Below are positions 32,474 to 43,826 of a DNA stretch of 64,000 nucleotides, piece after piece (the stretch's first letter is position 1; every line of letters begins with the position of its first letter). Both the position numbers and the translations under genes were made by a program. Source of the DNA: Macrosoma leucophasiata (lineage: Eukaryota; Arthropoda; Insecta; Lepidoptera; Hedylidae); contig JAWQUS010000010.1 of NCBI GenBank assembly GCA_036365455.1, positions 18,958,501 to 19,022,500 on the forward strand, in the 5' to 3' direction. The notes beneath the pieces are model-generated. The model worked only from the letters and a program-made list of their open reading frames with translations, was not told the origin of the DNA and made no database searches.

Positions 32474-33380
32474 GAACATAGAAATTGGATATTGTTTCTT
32501 TTTAATGGTACACCACTAAGTAGTATTGTTAGTGGGATCTAGGCATATAAAATATCATACCTATGTATATTATGTATATGCCGTAGCGTGTGATTGGTCA
32601 AATTCTCGCAGCAGGTAGTTACCTACTGATTGTGTGTCAAATTGGGAATATCTAATCGTTTTGAAATGTCATCAAAATGAAGGCACCGAACATGGAGACT
32701 GGAACCCTAATTTTTAACGTGCAAAGCGTTTCAAATGGCATGAACGAGTAATCCCTTAATTAAATATATTCGCGCCCTCATGGTTCCCGCAGTTAAAGAA
32801 GCATTGTTGACAAAACACACGGTACTTGTAACAAAGGATGGTGCTGAGGCCTATCAAATTGAGGCTGGTCTCTCTCCAATTCCACTTGCCAAGTAATTGG
32901 CGTGATAATAAATTCAAGATCACAAATACGTCTTTCGTAAATGCATGAAGGTGGAAGGAGGCCAAATGGGAAGTTTATGTATGACTTGCCGTTGCCCGTA
33001 TGTTCGCCGCCGTAGATGTCGTTTTTGACTTGAAAAAAAAAAATGTAATGTCTACCGGCTTATTTTACATGCTGCGAACATCTACTAACTAGCACTACCA
33101 AATTCAAAGTTATAGCAAAAATATTAAGCACTTTATAACCTTGAAACCGCTATTAACTACTTCTCTACCAAATTTCAAGTTTGTAATACAAAAGAATTAT
33201 TACTTCCTTTTTTGCAAACTTGTGAGAGCACTCAACCTCTTTAATTCGACCCTGTCGCAAATTAGTTCTTAGCGGACGTCTACTACTTATACCTAAACTG
33301 GGAGATCCCTGTCAAACATCTTTGTGCGTTAAGCAGTTTTTGATATTTCGTGACAGGAGACCATTCGCTTCTATATATTT
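32474..33380. other. No gene recognised
   Basis: Non-coding in appearance. A 69-codon minus frame (32,965-32,756) has no known family. Confidence 0.45.
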
Positions 33381-34054
33381 AAACCCCTTCTATATACGGT
33401 CGGAACCAACCACCGACCATCGTGTCATTGGTCGGGTCAACTGATGTTTGTATTTGTTCTACACGGTCGGGCAGTTGAGTCAACTTGTCAGTTCTTTCAG
33501 GCATTCAAAGCGAAAGTGCGATCACTTCACTTCACTTCACTTCGCTCACTTCTCTCTAAAATGGTCGAGGAGGGCAATGGCTGTCACATGCGTCATACTC
33601 GTGAACGGGTGCTGTTGGTGGAGACTGGTCTGTTCTGGTTTGCAGGAGCATCACATTTAGTAGATAGCAGTTTATTTGCATCTATGCTATGGACGTTCAC
33701 ATTATTTGATTTTTCACGATAATCTGTACTAGATTTAAGCTCTCATTTAAAAGAGCTCTTACTGAGTTTGCTGGGTAGCGGAGTTCTCTTCTCAGTAGTG
33801 ACTGCACTTGGAACTCTGCTAAGTGAATAACTTTGATCTTGACGAATAAGTTTTTCTTTTTCTTCATTTATCATCATTAAAGGAATTGAAAAATTTTGTG
33901 ATTATTATGTTTTAACTAAGTAGTTTAAATTCTAATTTTTAATTTACTATTAATATATGATTTTGCTTTACTTTATGTAATGGTTATTCACTCTAGGTAT
34001 TTTATATATTTCTTGACGTTTTGAAAGTATCTGTAAAGATCTATTCGAAATAAA

Positions 34055-34096
34055 AATATTTTCTATTTTATTCTATTTCTATTCTATTCTATTCTA
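34055..34096. repeat. (TTCTA)n microsatellite
   Basis: Pentanucleotide run ttctattctattctattcta with a few variants, possibly the tail of the retroelement fragment preceding it. Confidence 0.85.
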
Positions 34097-34234
34097 AAAA
34101 GCAATTCACACATATCCATGCCGTTACAGTTCTGGCACGGTACCGCCACTTCACTGATGTGTGTGGTTCAGCCTTTATGTCAGTCGCGTCGGCCGAGAGC
34201 GTTCCAGACGGTCCAAACCGACTACGGACACAGC

Positions 34235-34406
34235 TTGACGACCCGGTTAGTCCAGCGGTGTGAGATGACCGTTTGATTCGAAGGGTCGCGGGTTCGATCC
34301 CCGCACCGGGACAAATATTTGTATGGCCTACAGATATTTGTTTCGGGTCTGGGTGTTTGTGTATGTGTTGTATGTGTATAACGACACCCACGACACAGGT
34401 TTATAC
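34235..34406 (+). mobile_element. tRNA-derived SINE, copy 1
   Basis: Starts ttgacgacccggttag and has a good B box GGTTCGATCCC (34,291-34,301) inside a T-arm fold gcggg-ttcgatc-cccgc. The acceptor halves can pair (acccggt with accggga). The tail reads cagatatttgtttcgggtct then gtgtttgtgtatgtgttg. It shares the whole length with 63,369-63,546. It is not a functional tRNA because the anticodon loop lacks U33. Confidence 0.82.
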
Positions 34407-34614
34407 GACCAAGGCAAAATTGGTCGGGTCAACCGATTTCTACACTGTCCATTTTTACATCAACCCGACCAAGGACACGAAGGTCGGCGGTTGGTTCTGA
34501 CCGTGTAGAAGGGGTTTCAGACATAGAAGGAACATCCCTTTAATTATTAAATGTCAAGTTAATAAATAAGAGTATTCCCTAAATTATCTTTTGAATTCTC
34601 AGAATTGTTAATAT

Positions 34615-34712
34615 TTAGGGCGGCCACACTAAACTGCGATGCGATGTACTCGTGCGAGCTCGCAGATATTTGCGATGCGATGCGAATTCGCAGTTATGTG
34701 TGGGAGCCCTTA
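34615..34712. mobile_element. 92-bp TTA-flanked MITE (PIF/Harbinger-like)
   Basis: TTA at 34,615-34,617 and 34,710-34,712 brackets TIRs GGGCGGCCACAC and GGGCTCCCACAC. The core is palindromic and rich in gcgatgcgatg. It is too small to encode anything. Confidence 0.78.
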
Positions 34713-35037
34713 GACACAACTACAGTTGCAAACCAGATTTCGAAGACATTCGCTGTTATACCATTACGTTCAACTTCCCCAGAGCCGTTCCAGTTAAGAT
34801 CTCACATAACTTAGGTCATTCGTTGTTCTAGTTCTATACTTCAAAACTTCCAAGTGACTTTAGACCAGTCAGTTGCGGAAACTCGACTGAAATAGCATAA
34901 CTGTGGCCCCGAATGACGGTTGTAATTGATGTGATAACTTTCCACTTGAACACGTCGCTGTTACTTCGCTGAGGTTTGTCTGAGATAAGTGGCTGGTGAA
35001 TGCGGTTATGTTGAAGTTGATTAGTTGATACAGTAAC
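34713..35037. other. No feature recognised
   Basis: Mixed-composition non-coding sequence between two small MITEs. Confidence 0.5.
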
Positions 35038-35179
35038 TAACGGCCAAATACTCAAACGTCACTTAAATCTAAGTGGGACTTAAAAGTCTTCTGTCTTTAT
35101 AAAACACGTTTAAACGATAGAGATAGCGCACATTTGAGCGTTGCTTAAAATTGAGTGACGTTTGAGTATTCGGCCATAA
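35038..35179. mobile_element. 136-bp TAA-flanked MITE
   Basis: TAA occurs at 35,038-35,040 and 35,177-35,179. The TIR is GGCCAAATACTCAAACGTCA (left), with one or two changes on the right. The 3-bp TAA duplication again suggests PIF/Harbinger. Confidence 0.72.
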
Positions 35180-35938
35180 GTGTGGCAGAACATTTCTTCA
35201 TTTTTAAAGCTTGAATGCAATCTTTTTTTATGGTTTTTTATGTGATGAGCCGTAAACTAATACCTAATGATGTAAGTAAACAGCTGCATGGAAATATAAC
35301 TGTATAAACCGAACTGTTTACTTAAAATGTTAAAATAGGAAAACTTCTAAGACAATTTATACTTCTAGTTCTAAAATTATGAGCCTTTAGAAAAAAAAAC
35401 ATCCAAAATAGGACTTCAGCTTTAAATTACAGGAATACCCACCTATTAATAGTCTATGGTGCTTAGGGTTACATAGTAAAACTCGCTATTTACCATAACA
35501 CTGTACACGCGATTGCGGCTCGCCCGGTTTTTATTGTAAATTTAAACCCGATGACAAAACATTTAAAGCAGGCATTATAATAACAAAAAATAAACGAAAT
35601 CCCGCGTTACGGGACTCGATGACGTGAGGTCAACAAATCTATAGTGCTACGCCTCAATGATCGTTTCGCAAAAACTCTACCCTCGTCACGACACCTGCCT
35701 TTCCGTCACACACACTACTTTATTATGGGATTGGATATTTCACGAATCGTTGAATAATAGCAATCGGACAAGAATGCAAAAACACTTCCCAGTTGATTTG
35801 CTGGTCAGGGAGCCGTGTAGTCGAAATTTACCCGTAATTTATTAAGAATCCGATTTTAATTATTACTTTTTGACAGCCAATTATTATGTAATACTTAAAA
35901 AAATGCTTTATATAAATATATACTCAATTCATTATCTG
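35180..35938. other. No gene recognised
   Basis: AT-rich non-coding DNA. A 62-codon frame at 35,657-35,845 is unsupported. Confidence 0.5.
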
Positions 35939-36183
35939 TAATGACGTTAGCAAATAAGCATCAGTCATCAGTTCACGTAGACGGTAAGTTAATACTGCAA
36001 CCAATAGCATAAGACTAGCATAAGCAACAAAACTGGAAGGTCAAATGCAGCGTTGTCGCTCCTGAGGCCTCAGTTGTTGTGCCTATGTAACAGTTATTAC
36101 GGGACCATACTATAAGTGTTGAACTTGGCGGAATATAGGTGATGGTGCCTTCGAACCCTGACAATGGAGCTCTGGCACCAATA
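35939..36183 (-). mobile_element. Bm1-like SINE, degenerate
   Basis: Blocks such as gttcacgtagacggtaagtt, cgctcctgaggcctcagttg, ttattacgggaccatact and ggagctctggcaccaat follow family order, with deletions and substitutions. It has no tail left. Confidence 0.65.
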
Positions 36184-36254
36184 ATCTAAATCGCTGCTAA
36201 TTAAATCCAATCCATTTTATTTAGCTTTCATCTAAATTGAAAACATTGAATAAA

Positions 36255-36372
36255 AAAACTCAGTCAGCCCGTGACCACGGTAGCTGGAAAGCGACCGAAA
36301 CGTCGGGTGTATGAAGAAGTTTGGGAGTGTTGTATACGCGAGAAAATCCGCAAGTTTAATTTCTACAATAAA
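36255..36372 (-). repeat. Interspersed repeat with gacgtttcgg motif, copy 2
   Basis: Read on plus: cccgtgaccacggtagctgg, aaagcgaccgaaacgtcggg, then gagaaaatccgcaagttta. It is the reverse complement of the order seen at 38,188-38,312. Confidence 0.55.
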
Positions 36373-36448
36373 AAAACTACTTATCTCAATATATATGAGT
36401 AATAGGTGAATTGGTCTGAATACAAATGACTCGTATTAAACTATTTCA

Positions 36449-36730
36449 TTGGATTTGCTATTTGATTCCAAACCATTGGGTAGAAATAAGCGGTCAAACA
36501 ATAGTTTTATCAGATGTTATGTTCATCAGAATTTAATAAATTTGTTATATAATAATTTGTGCTCTGTTCTCACTGTTGATTCTTATATTTCAACTGGTGA
36601 TTTACAAATAAAAGTATCTTTGAATAGGTACATGCGCTTCACGAAAAACCCGGCCCTCGAAAGGCCCGAATGCATCTTTCGCATTTGGGCCTTAAATTTT
36701 ACCAAGGAATATCGGTCAACAAAATATTAG
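36449..36730 (+). other. Open frame of 93 codons, unrecognised
   Basis: The frame is open from ATG to TAG, but I recognise no motif, signal peptide or repeat. In a repeat-rich AT-rich setting a frame of this length can occur by chance. No splice or promoter signals support it. Confidence 0.15.
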
Positions 36731-36741
36731 TTTCATATTTA

Positions 36742-36811
36742 TGATTGTTGCATTATATTATTACGTTATATTATTAAGTTACATTAATAATATAATGCAA
36801 CATTCATAATT
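36742..36811. repeat. Small hairpin (inverted repeat)
   Basis: atgattgttgcattatatta pairs with its near-complement taatataatgcaacattcat across about 30 bp. It may be a remnant of a palindromic MITE. Confidence 0.6.
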
Positions 36812-36917
36812 TGTGTTAATATTAACGCAATTTACTTTAAAATGTCTACAAAATCTACATACAAAATATTATAGTTAATAACGATGGTAAATTAATTTAT
36901 ACAGACGAGCGGCACAT

Positions 36918-37045
36918 ACTCGTAATTGACGGCAGCCGTCAACGTTTGCATAACCCGTCGACCATAGCCGTCGATGCGTTGACGGGTCCCTCGAAAGGTT
37001 GCGACGGCTGCAACCCATGGTTGCGACGATTGCCGTTAATTATGA
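36918..37045. repeat. Imperfect inverted repeat, GC-richer
   Basis: taattgacggcagccgtcaa at the left is complementary to cgacgattgccgttaatta at the right, with inner gcgttgacgggtc and gacccgtc-type words. It may be a small MITE of unknown family. Confidence 0.55.
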
Positions 37046-37691
37046 ACCATAAAAAATATATTAATAATATGCCTATACCGACGAGCTCAACCACTACACC
37101 CGAATTCTATACTTGTAGTAAAGTAAGTAAACTTAATTAATTACTAAATTAATTATTCAACTAACAATATCGTCCTTGAAATATTCTACTCTTAAAACTC
37201 ATCCAAAAGACCGTACAGAGAAATTCTATCGAATTGTACACCCAATGTCTACCCACTGTTTACCTATCCATTGATTAATCTTTATCGGCAATATCTTCGG
37301 CGTAACGTATTTACTCGAACCAAACTCTACGCCTCATTCTCTTTGAAACAGATGGCACATTATACATTAAATAGCTTTGTTATCGATATTCTCCTTCCAT
37401 TTACTGCCTAGTTTCAATTTGATGAGAGACACGGCTTCAAACATATGAAAACAATTGTTTTTCGTTTTAATTTTGATAGAATGATCAAAGTTAAGAAAAA
37501 TAAAGCTTTTTCGATAAATACCCTAAATACTCTGATTCACACACCGACGAATAAAGTGATCGCAGAAGTTAATTTTGGCGCTTTTTTGTCTTTGTATTAA
37601 ACGGATACTGTTATAAAATACCATGACTAAAATAAAGAGTGTTTCACTAATAGTGCAAAAGATTTTAACACGAGTTTCATCGATATTTAGT
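37046..37691. other. No feature recognised
   Basis: AT-rich non-coding DNA. Confidence 0.5.
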
Positions 37692-37982
37692 ACTAGCTGT
37701 GCCCGCGACATCACCCGCGTGAGCATTTATGATTGTTCAGTATCTACTAGCAACTAGTATAAAAGTAGCTATCCGCCAGTGAAAGTCCCGTCAAAATCGG
37801 TCCAGCCGTTCCCAAGATTCGTCCCGCCAAACAAACGGGCAGACAAAAATAGTAAAAAATGTTGCTTTGGTATATGTACCGTGTATAATATAATATACAT
37901 ACATATGCATTTAGTAAAAAGCGGTTATTTTTATATTACAAACAGACACTCCAATTTTATTTATTTGTATAGATGTATAGAT
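37692..37982 (-). repeat. Lepidopteran interspersed repeat (minus copy)
   Basis: Reverse complement of the 20,756 family: tagctgtgcccgcgacatca, cgtcaaaatcggtccagccg, then tgcatttagtaaaaagcggt and acagacactccaattttatt, which match the 5' end of that copy. Confidence 0.7.
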
Positions 37983-38187
37983 AACACGTGGAATAGACAG
38001 TGATAACAAATTAATCAAAGAACTTAGTAAGCTACCGTGTACCGTGTACAAAAGGCAGACGAATCAATAAAGACAAATTAATGGAAGCAACAATATTTGC
38101 AATCGAAATAAAAGCCATAAAACGAATACTGGATAGTGATAGAAAAGTAATTTTGAAATACTGGACGCCATAACTCTCTCTGGTCTC

Positions 38188-38312
38188 ATTGAAATAAAAC
38201 TATTTTTACGGATTTATCTCGCGTATATTAAACTAAAATGATTTTTTAAATCAACCCGACGTTTCGGTCGCTTTTCAGCTTCCGTGGTCCCGGGCAGACT
38301 GAGGTGACATTT
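38188..38312 (+). repeat. Interspersed repeat with gacgtttcgg motif, copy 3
   Basis: tgaaataaaactatttttac, ggatttatctcgcg, aacccgacgtttcggtcgct, tttcagcttccgtggtcccg. It is the longest of the three copies. Confidence 0.6.
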
Positions 38313-38520
38313 GTCTGACAGAAGTTTGAAAAAATTATATGTAGCTACCTCCATCGATTTCGTAAACGCCTTGCGTAGCGTTCAGGATTAACACAATAAT
38401 TACTTATGGTATCTTGAGGTCTTGCAGACTGCTGCGGCTGGGATTTAATCTTGCTGGGATCTCTCTGGTCTATCGGGATGCTTTCCAATCGTTGCGTCGA
38501 CGTTTATTTTTGTTGTGGTC

Positions 38521-39036
38521 TTTTTTTATGTAACGTAGGTAGCAAACAAGCATACATTTCATATAGAACAAAAGCCAGAGGTAAAAATGCAGATGCGTTG
38601 GCCTTAATTGCTATGTCTCTGTCGTAGTTCTTATGAGTCCATACATTACCATCTAACCGGTACACCTGAGCTGAACACTACTTACCGTTTCGTGGATTAT
38701 TTCAGTGGTGGTAGAGCTCCAGTGACGGAGCTGACGGGCATAGGCACCACCGCATTACCTAATATACTTGCCGTTAAATGGTAGTGTTCAGCACTATCAT
38801 GTTCCGGTCAGGTGGCACGTCCTGTAATTTCCGGCACAGAGGCATAACACCTAAGGCGTCAGGAGTGGTCAAAATGCATTTGACCTTGGTCTTAATGTTA
38901 GTGTCTATAAGCTGCAGTCATCACTTAACATCAATGTGAACTGCATGCTTGTTCGACACTTCCATGACATAAAAAAAATAGTAATGCATTGCTACCTACG
39001 CCCTCGAGTCCCTACACTGGAACTCTACTAACAGCA
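38521..39036 (-). mobile_element. Bm1-like SINE (older subfamily), interrupted by another SINE
   Basis: The 3' part is 38,521-38,698. The 5' part resumes at about 38,978 (aatgcattgctacctacgcc) and ends ctaacagcaaa at 39,036. A plus-strand SINE sits between them. Confidence 0.78.
38700..38976 (+). mobile_element. Bm1-like SINE nested in another SINE
   Basis: Starts cagtggtggtagagctccag and ends catgacataaaaaaaa. It has short deletions (ggtggcacgtcctg, and gtggtcaaaatgcattt). It inserted into the older minus-strand copy, giving a relative age order. Confidence 0.82.
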
Positions 39037-39076
39037 AAATACTTAGTGTCTCTACGTGTTAGTATAATACCCAGGG

Positions 39077-39287
39077 TATTTGACAATGAAAAATGGAAAG
39101 AAAAATTTAACTTCAGGCGAGACTCGAACTCGCGACCTACTGGGAATCTAGTCCAGCCGCTCTTCCAATTGAGCTACTGAAGCCCTGCCCAATTTGTCAA
39201 AAAAAAAAATTTTTTTTCTTTAAAAATAAAATATATTTCACAAGCATGTGTTAATGCGAAATAATATAAAACAATTATTTGACAATG
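39077..39287 (-). mobile_element. tRNA-containing SINE with twin-priming inversion
   Basis: A perfect 12-bp duplication TATTTGACAATG flanks it (39,077-39,088 and 39,276-39,287). Compared with the 5,095 copy, the tRNA part (39,089 to about 39,200) is on minus. The 3' tail (tttcacaagcatgtgttaat gcgaaataat) is on plus at its right. The junction is an A/T run at 39,198-39,219. The 5' part is truncated at gacaaattgggcagg. This is the arrangement expected from twin priming. Confidence 0.88.
39110..39183 (-). tRNA. tRNA-Tyr-like domain, longer copy (not functional)
   Basis: At 74 nt it is closer to a normal tRNA than the copy at 5,169. It has D stem GCTC/GAGC, then GGCTGGACTAGATTCCCAGT and AGGTC, and T arm GCGAG-TTCGAGT-CTCGC. 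GAGCGG-TGGACT-AGAT-TCC-AGGTCGC matches tRNA-Tyr wording from memory, with the GT of the GTA anticodon deleted. Acceptor stem ACTTCAG pairs CTGAAG with one change. Confidence 0.68.
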
Positions 39288-40170
39288 TTTTTTTTTTAAA
39301 TGACATAGTCCGTAAGTAACATGGAAATAAAAAGTATAAACATGAAAATTACTTCTTAGACTTTTTGAAATCACCATAAAAAAATATTAGTCAAATCCCC
39401 TATGAGTCACGTTCTATAGCAATAAGAGGTTTATATGAAAACAATGTCAAGACTACCCCATTCATTAACAAGCATAAGCTGGCGCAGTTATTTCCGGCAA
39501 AGTGGATGAAACTCCCAAACTGTTTCTTGGCAAGCCGCTTATGTCCCGGCCCGCAAAATTTGCACAAACTTGAAAATTTAATGAACAAGTCCGATGTTCT
39601 ATCTTGGGGAAGCCATTATTTTTTGCCTTCGTTTACTTTGTATGACTTTTTCATATGGGATTAGCTATCAAGATTGTTTATATTGCTACGTTTTGGCCGT
39701 TTTATACAGTGGATTAAAATGGCTGACTCAGTTCTGTTGCGGCAAATAGCTACATTAGTAGGTATCCAGATTTTATTCTTGGATATTTCAGGATTTAAGA
39801 TCTAATAGGTTTAAATGGTTTAAGTACTTAATCTTCAGCAATTTTTTCGGATCATTGACTCGACAAATAACGTAAAATGTATTTTGAGAAATCGAATGGC
39901 AGTAAGACTTTAATTCTCCATTAGGCATGATTATTCGAGGGCATAAATAAATAATTATATTTATTTCTTTATTAAATAATTATATTTATTTATTTAGACA
40001 TAGACGTCACTATATTACTTAATTCTTCTTCTTATATATTGATATTTAATACTCCATTATGTCAATTAGGTGGAAAGTTAGCACATGGCACTAATTACTT
40101 GTTTTATGCACATTAACAGAATCTTCAGTATTGAATTACGAATGTACTGTTAATGGCAAAAAAATATATA
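39288..40170. other. No gene recognised
   Basis: AT-rich, with repeated taataattatatttattt words at 39,945-39,990. Confidence 0.5.
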
Positions 40171-40346
40171 ATACTAGCTGTTGCTCGCGGCGTCGCCCGC
40201 GTGGATGTCGTTTTATAAACAACTATTGCTATAAACCTCACGGAGCCCGAGACCTTTCCAACGAATGCAAAACCGCGGAAATCGGTTGGTCCGTTCTGGA
40301 GTTATAGCGTCAGGAAGGAAAACCCGACTTATTTTTATATTATAGA
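40171..40346 (+). repeat. Lepidopteran repeat (gagacctttccaacg type)
   Basis: tagctgttgctcgcggcgtc, gagacctttccaacgaatgc, ggttggtccgttctggagtt, atagcgtcaggaaggaaaac. This wording is very common in butterfly and moth genomes. The element class is unassigned. Confidence 0.68.
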
Positions 40347-40379
40347 TATTTGTCACACGATCAATCATAGTGAACATTA

Positions 40380-40527
40380 ACCCCTTTATTCATAAACGTA
40401 CATTAGATACGTTTTAACTATAGAATGCTTTGTCTTTGTCAGTTGCATTATAAAATGTGCAGGATAGAAAGAGACAAAGGAGACATTAGCAACACTTTAG
40501 CTAAAATACGTTTATGAATAAGGGAGT
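40380..40527. mobile_element. TA-flanked palindromic MITE, second copy
   Basis: ACCCCTTTATTCATAAACGT at the left and its near-complement at the right (acgtttatgaataagggag). Left TA is intact (40,378-40,379). The right flank is changed. Inner sequence matches 24,870-25,029. Confidence 0.82.
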
Positions 40528-41387
40528 AAACTTTTTAAACTTCCCAAGTCTATTAACGCATAGTAGCTACGAAAGTAAGAAAATTACTTTGCAAACAACT
40601 CATTCATAACAGTTACGCAAGCTACACTAGGCATCGTTGGGTTTTCAAATTATCACAGTCGATATGTGTTTGACTACGTGGAAACGGTGAAATGTTTTGA
40701 AGGAAATGGATAACCATACTAATAGATGTGCCTTCTTAGTTTCTTTGAAACAGTGGGTCTTATGACAGAAAATAGATCATTGCTGAATATATCAAAATAC
40801 CACCTGTGATTTATTTATTAATTTCTCCTGCGCCTTTAATTTTGTTATAAGTAGATGATACATATTATTATCGTATTTATATAGATCAGCTATTATAGTA
40901 TGTATATAGAACAGCTCGATACTCGCACATAGTATCAGACAGAATCGTCACATTTTGGGAGCTATCTTTATATCCTAACACTGGTTAACTATTCCACAAT
41001 CAGCACCTGTTATATTCTCGGTTCAAGGGCAGCACCAACGGTCGATGCCAAGGCCACTCTCAGTGAAATCGGAACGCCTTAAAATGCTGCTTTGTTATTC
41101 TTTGAGTAAATTTTCCTGTTAAGATAGTGTTTGTGAAGGAACCGTTATTTTATTTATAAGTATCTTGTTTTATAGATGCGTTATAAATGTGTCAGATATT
41201 TTACGTTTTAATTCATTGGCTCTTATCTTCTGGTGGTAATCAAAGTTGTTGGAATGTAGAGTCTATAGCATCTTACCAATTAGCATTGAGAACACATATA
41301 ATTGGTTACTATATTCGATTGGTATCCACCAACTAAAGTACTTAGTACCACTTAGTTTAATGATTACCACAAGTATATTTTTTGTCG
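40528..41387. other. No feature recognised
   Basis: AT-rich non-coding DNA. Confidence 0.5.
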
Positions 41388-41560
41388 TTTTTTTTTGTTA
41401 TAGAAGTGGCAAACAAGCATGCATTTCACATTGATGTTAAGTGATGACTGCAGCCTATAGACACCCACAGAAAGACCAAGATCAAAATACAGATGCGTTA
41501 CCACTCCTGAGGCCTGAGGTGTGATGCCTCTGTGCCGGAAATTACAGGGCCGTATGTTAT
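41388..41560 (-). mobile_element. Bm1-like SINE, 5'-truncated
   Basis: T-run at about 41,389 and truncation at ggaaattacagggccgta. It shares its breakpoint region with the copies at 11,525, 20,091 and 50,699. Confidence 0.82.
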
Positions 41561-42339
41561 CGTTGTTATTTGAAAGTCGCTGAAACGAAAAAGCGACAGT
41601 AAAAAGAGACAGAGATACAAATTCATAAGATTTAACATGGCAGAAAATGAAATAGGAAGCATTATACACAATCCGTTATGATTGTTTTTAATGTTTAAAA
41701 CGATAAATCTTCAGAGTTAGTATATTAAGTATTAAAAATTCAATATTAAAAAAAAAACAATAGTGTGTACAAATATTTCTGAATGCTACATTTTAGCTTC
41801 AACAGTCGTTAAAAATTCACATCAAACTTTTAAAAGAGAAATCACGATTTGAATCTTCAACACGTATTAAAATACAATGACAATTAAGGATTTCATGCGT
41901 CTTAAGGCTAGACATAAAATTGTTAAAAAATGCGCCTTTGTTACCGTGTCTGCGATTAATTGCCACACGGCCATTGTTTCTCTGTTGTGTGCTTTCAAAA
42001 TAATTGAAAACTGACTGTAGTTCTCTCATTCTAGCGATTTTCGGACGCAGAATATAGTTACTCCGTCGCAAAGGAGATACTGTTTCATACATTTCTGGGC
42101 CCAGGTGTTAACTTTGTACTCTGTTTTTAATGTTATTTGTTTTTCTAACTTATCTCGCTTTTTGTATACTAAAAATTATGAATATTCAACAACTTTACAC
42201 ATATAACACATGTTTAATCCTTCAAGGATCGTACGGCCACCGGCGGCGAGACACAATTGAATTTCAATTGTCATTTTTTTCTCGTGTCTGGAGAGAATAT
42301 TAGTATATAAAATAATGCACAAACTCGTCCAAACTCATA
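41561..42339. other. No gene recognised
   Basis: A 91-codon minus frame (42,092-41,817) is rich in R, N and F but resembles nothing I know. The rest is AT-rich. Confidence 0.4.
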
Positions 42340-42600
42340 TTACATACACTACTAAAGGTGAGACACAAATATTCTTCCCGTCGCGCAAAACACCTTGTGT
42401 TATCAAGAATTAGAACTAATTACGGTAAAAATACCATAACCTTTGGGGGAGCACAGCTATATAATTCAATACCAAATGATGTCAAGATGCGAAATCGCTT
42501 AACATTTTAAAGAAAAAACTTGCCGACTGTATTTATAAAAATATATGATCCATTTTACTATAACTCGGGCCACCACCTAATTTGCACGTATTGACGGTGA
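42340..42600 (+). pseudogene. Fossil LINE reverse transcriptase C-terminus
   Basis: The frame 42,352-42,510 reads LKVRHKYSSRRAK, then RTNYGKNTITFGGAQLYNSI and PNDVKMRNRLTF before a stop. The pattern H-Y-[ST]-[RS]R ... R[IT]RTNYGK ... GA-LYNS[IL]P is typical of the C-terminal region of CR1/Jockey/Rex-type non-LTR reverse transcriptases. Downstream gagaattaaagatgtatg (about 42,738-42,755) may be the element's 3' end. The stop and lack of upstream domains show decay. Confidence 0.65.
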
Positions 42601-43826
42601 ATTGAAAAATGCAGCGAACTCGCACCTCAGAACGCGTCTCGTCTAAAAACATTGAATTTGTAATACTACCCACATCGGGATTATGTTTACAATTTAAAAT
42701 TTATTGTTCTCATGTAAGTGATGTAATGTCTTTTTTGAGAATTAAAGATGTATGAACCGAAAATGACGGCGTTTTTAAAAAAAATAATTGCGATTTTTGA
42801 TACTTACTTCAATAACTTAACTTATGGTTGAACAATAACGGTTTTGGTTTATACTTTTGATAAAATAAAACTGAACTGCGTCGAGATTTGACGACTTGAG
42901 GACCCCAATGCCTTCAAGTGGAGGAGCATTGTTCTGTCACTGCAGTCAACCAATGGCGGTCATATAATTTTGATAGTAATAATACAATAACGCGAGATAG
43001 GCAGCAGCTTCCCGTGATAAAACAACCGCCACTGCGATCGGCAACCCGCAGGCCGCTGGCCGCAGGCAGAGAATATGTAGGTAATAATAGGTACTACGTA
43101 TAGAATGGACACTTCGAAGTCCCTCGCGATTTCCCCGCATAACCCAACCTCCTCCCCTCTTATGGGCGACGGTTGGTATATTCTACGTGCGACGCACACA
43201 GGTGCACGTGTTAATACACGTCACTGATTGATGTCTGTGTAATAGAGACCAAATTAAGCGTTTGTATGGAATTTTGGCGATGTGTCCGCGGTGTAACTTA
43301 TAACTTGTTGTTGATGCTTACAACTTGTAAGCATCTTCGGGAAAGGTTTTGTTCAACAGTGGACATCTCTCAACTGAAGTGAAGAAGAATAAAGGGTTTG
43401 TTTGTTTGAAAACGCTTATCTCTGGTACTAACAATTGGATTTGAAAACATATTTTTTGTATATGATAGCCTCATCCGTGCAGTAGAATAAAGGTTCACTC
43501 TTTAATATCTAGGAACAGAGAATATGAGCGGACCTAAGATCGACCAGTGTGATATGAAAATCTTACGAGAAACAATTTTGCTTTTCAGTCAGTTCCACAT
43601 TGTAATATTTTTTGTTGAAAATAAACTAAACATAGTAATTTAGTCGAATAGCCAATAATTAAGTATAGAATTACAGTCTCCTCGAACGTAGTAACTGCCA
43701 CCACTATCCACTCGACAAAATGTGAATGCTAACTAAAATTTTCACCATTTGACTAAATTACAAGCGTAATTCGAAGCTTTGAATTGGTCAAAGAAGTATT
43801 CAATAACATTTTATTTCATGTTTCAG
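42601..43826. other. No gene recognised
   Basis: A CpG-containing patch lies at 43,010-43,200. A scrap near 43,340-43,376 (gggaaaggttttgttcaaca gtgg) matches the tail of the cacaacactgttgtg repeat. Confidence 0.45.

Larger units (their letters stand above)
33381..34517. mobile_element. 1.1-kb TIR element carrying other repeats
   Basis: TIRs of about 60 bp start AAACCCCTTCTA and contain ggtcggaaccaaccaccgac and ttggtcgggt. Extra copies of ggtcgggtcaac occur near both ends, as if subterminal binding sites. The interior holds a retroelement-like 3' region (33,745-33,905, actgagtttgctgggtagcg), a (TTCTA)n run and a tRNA-like SINE. A 92-codon frame at 33,444-33,722 is unrecognised. I see no target duplication. 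Confidence 0.68.
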
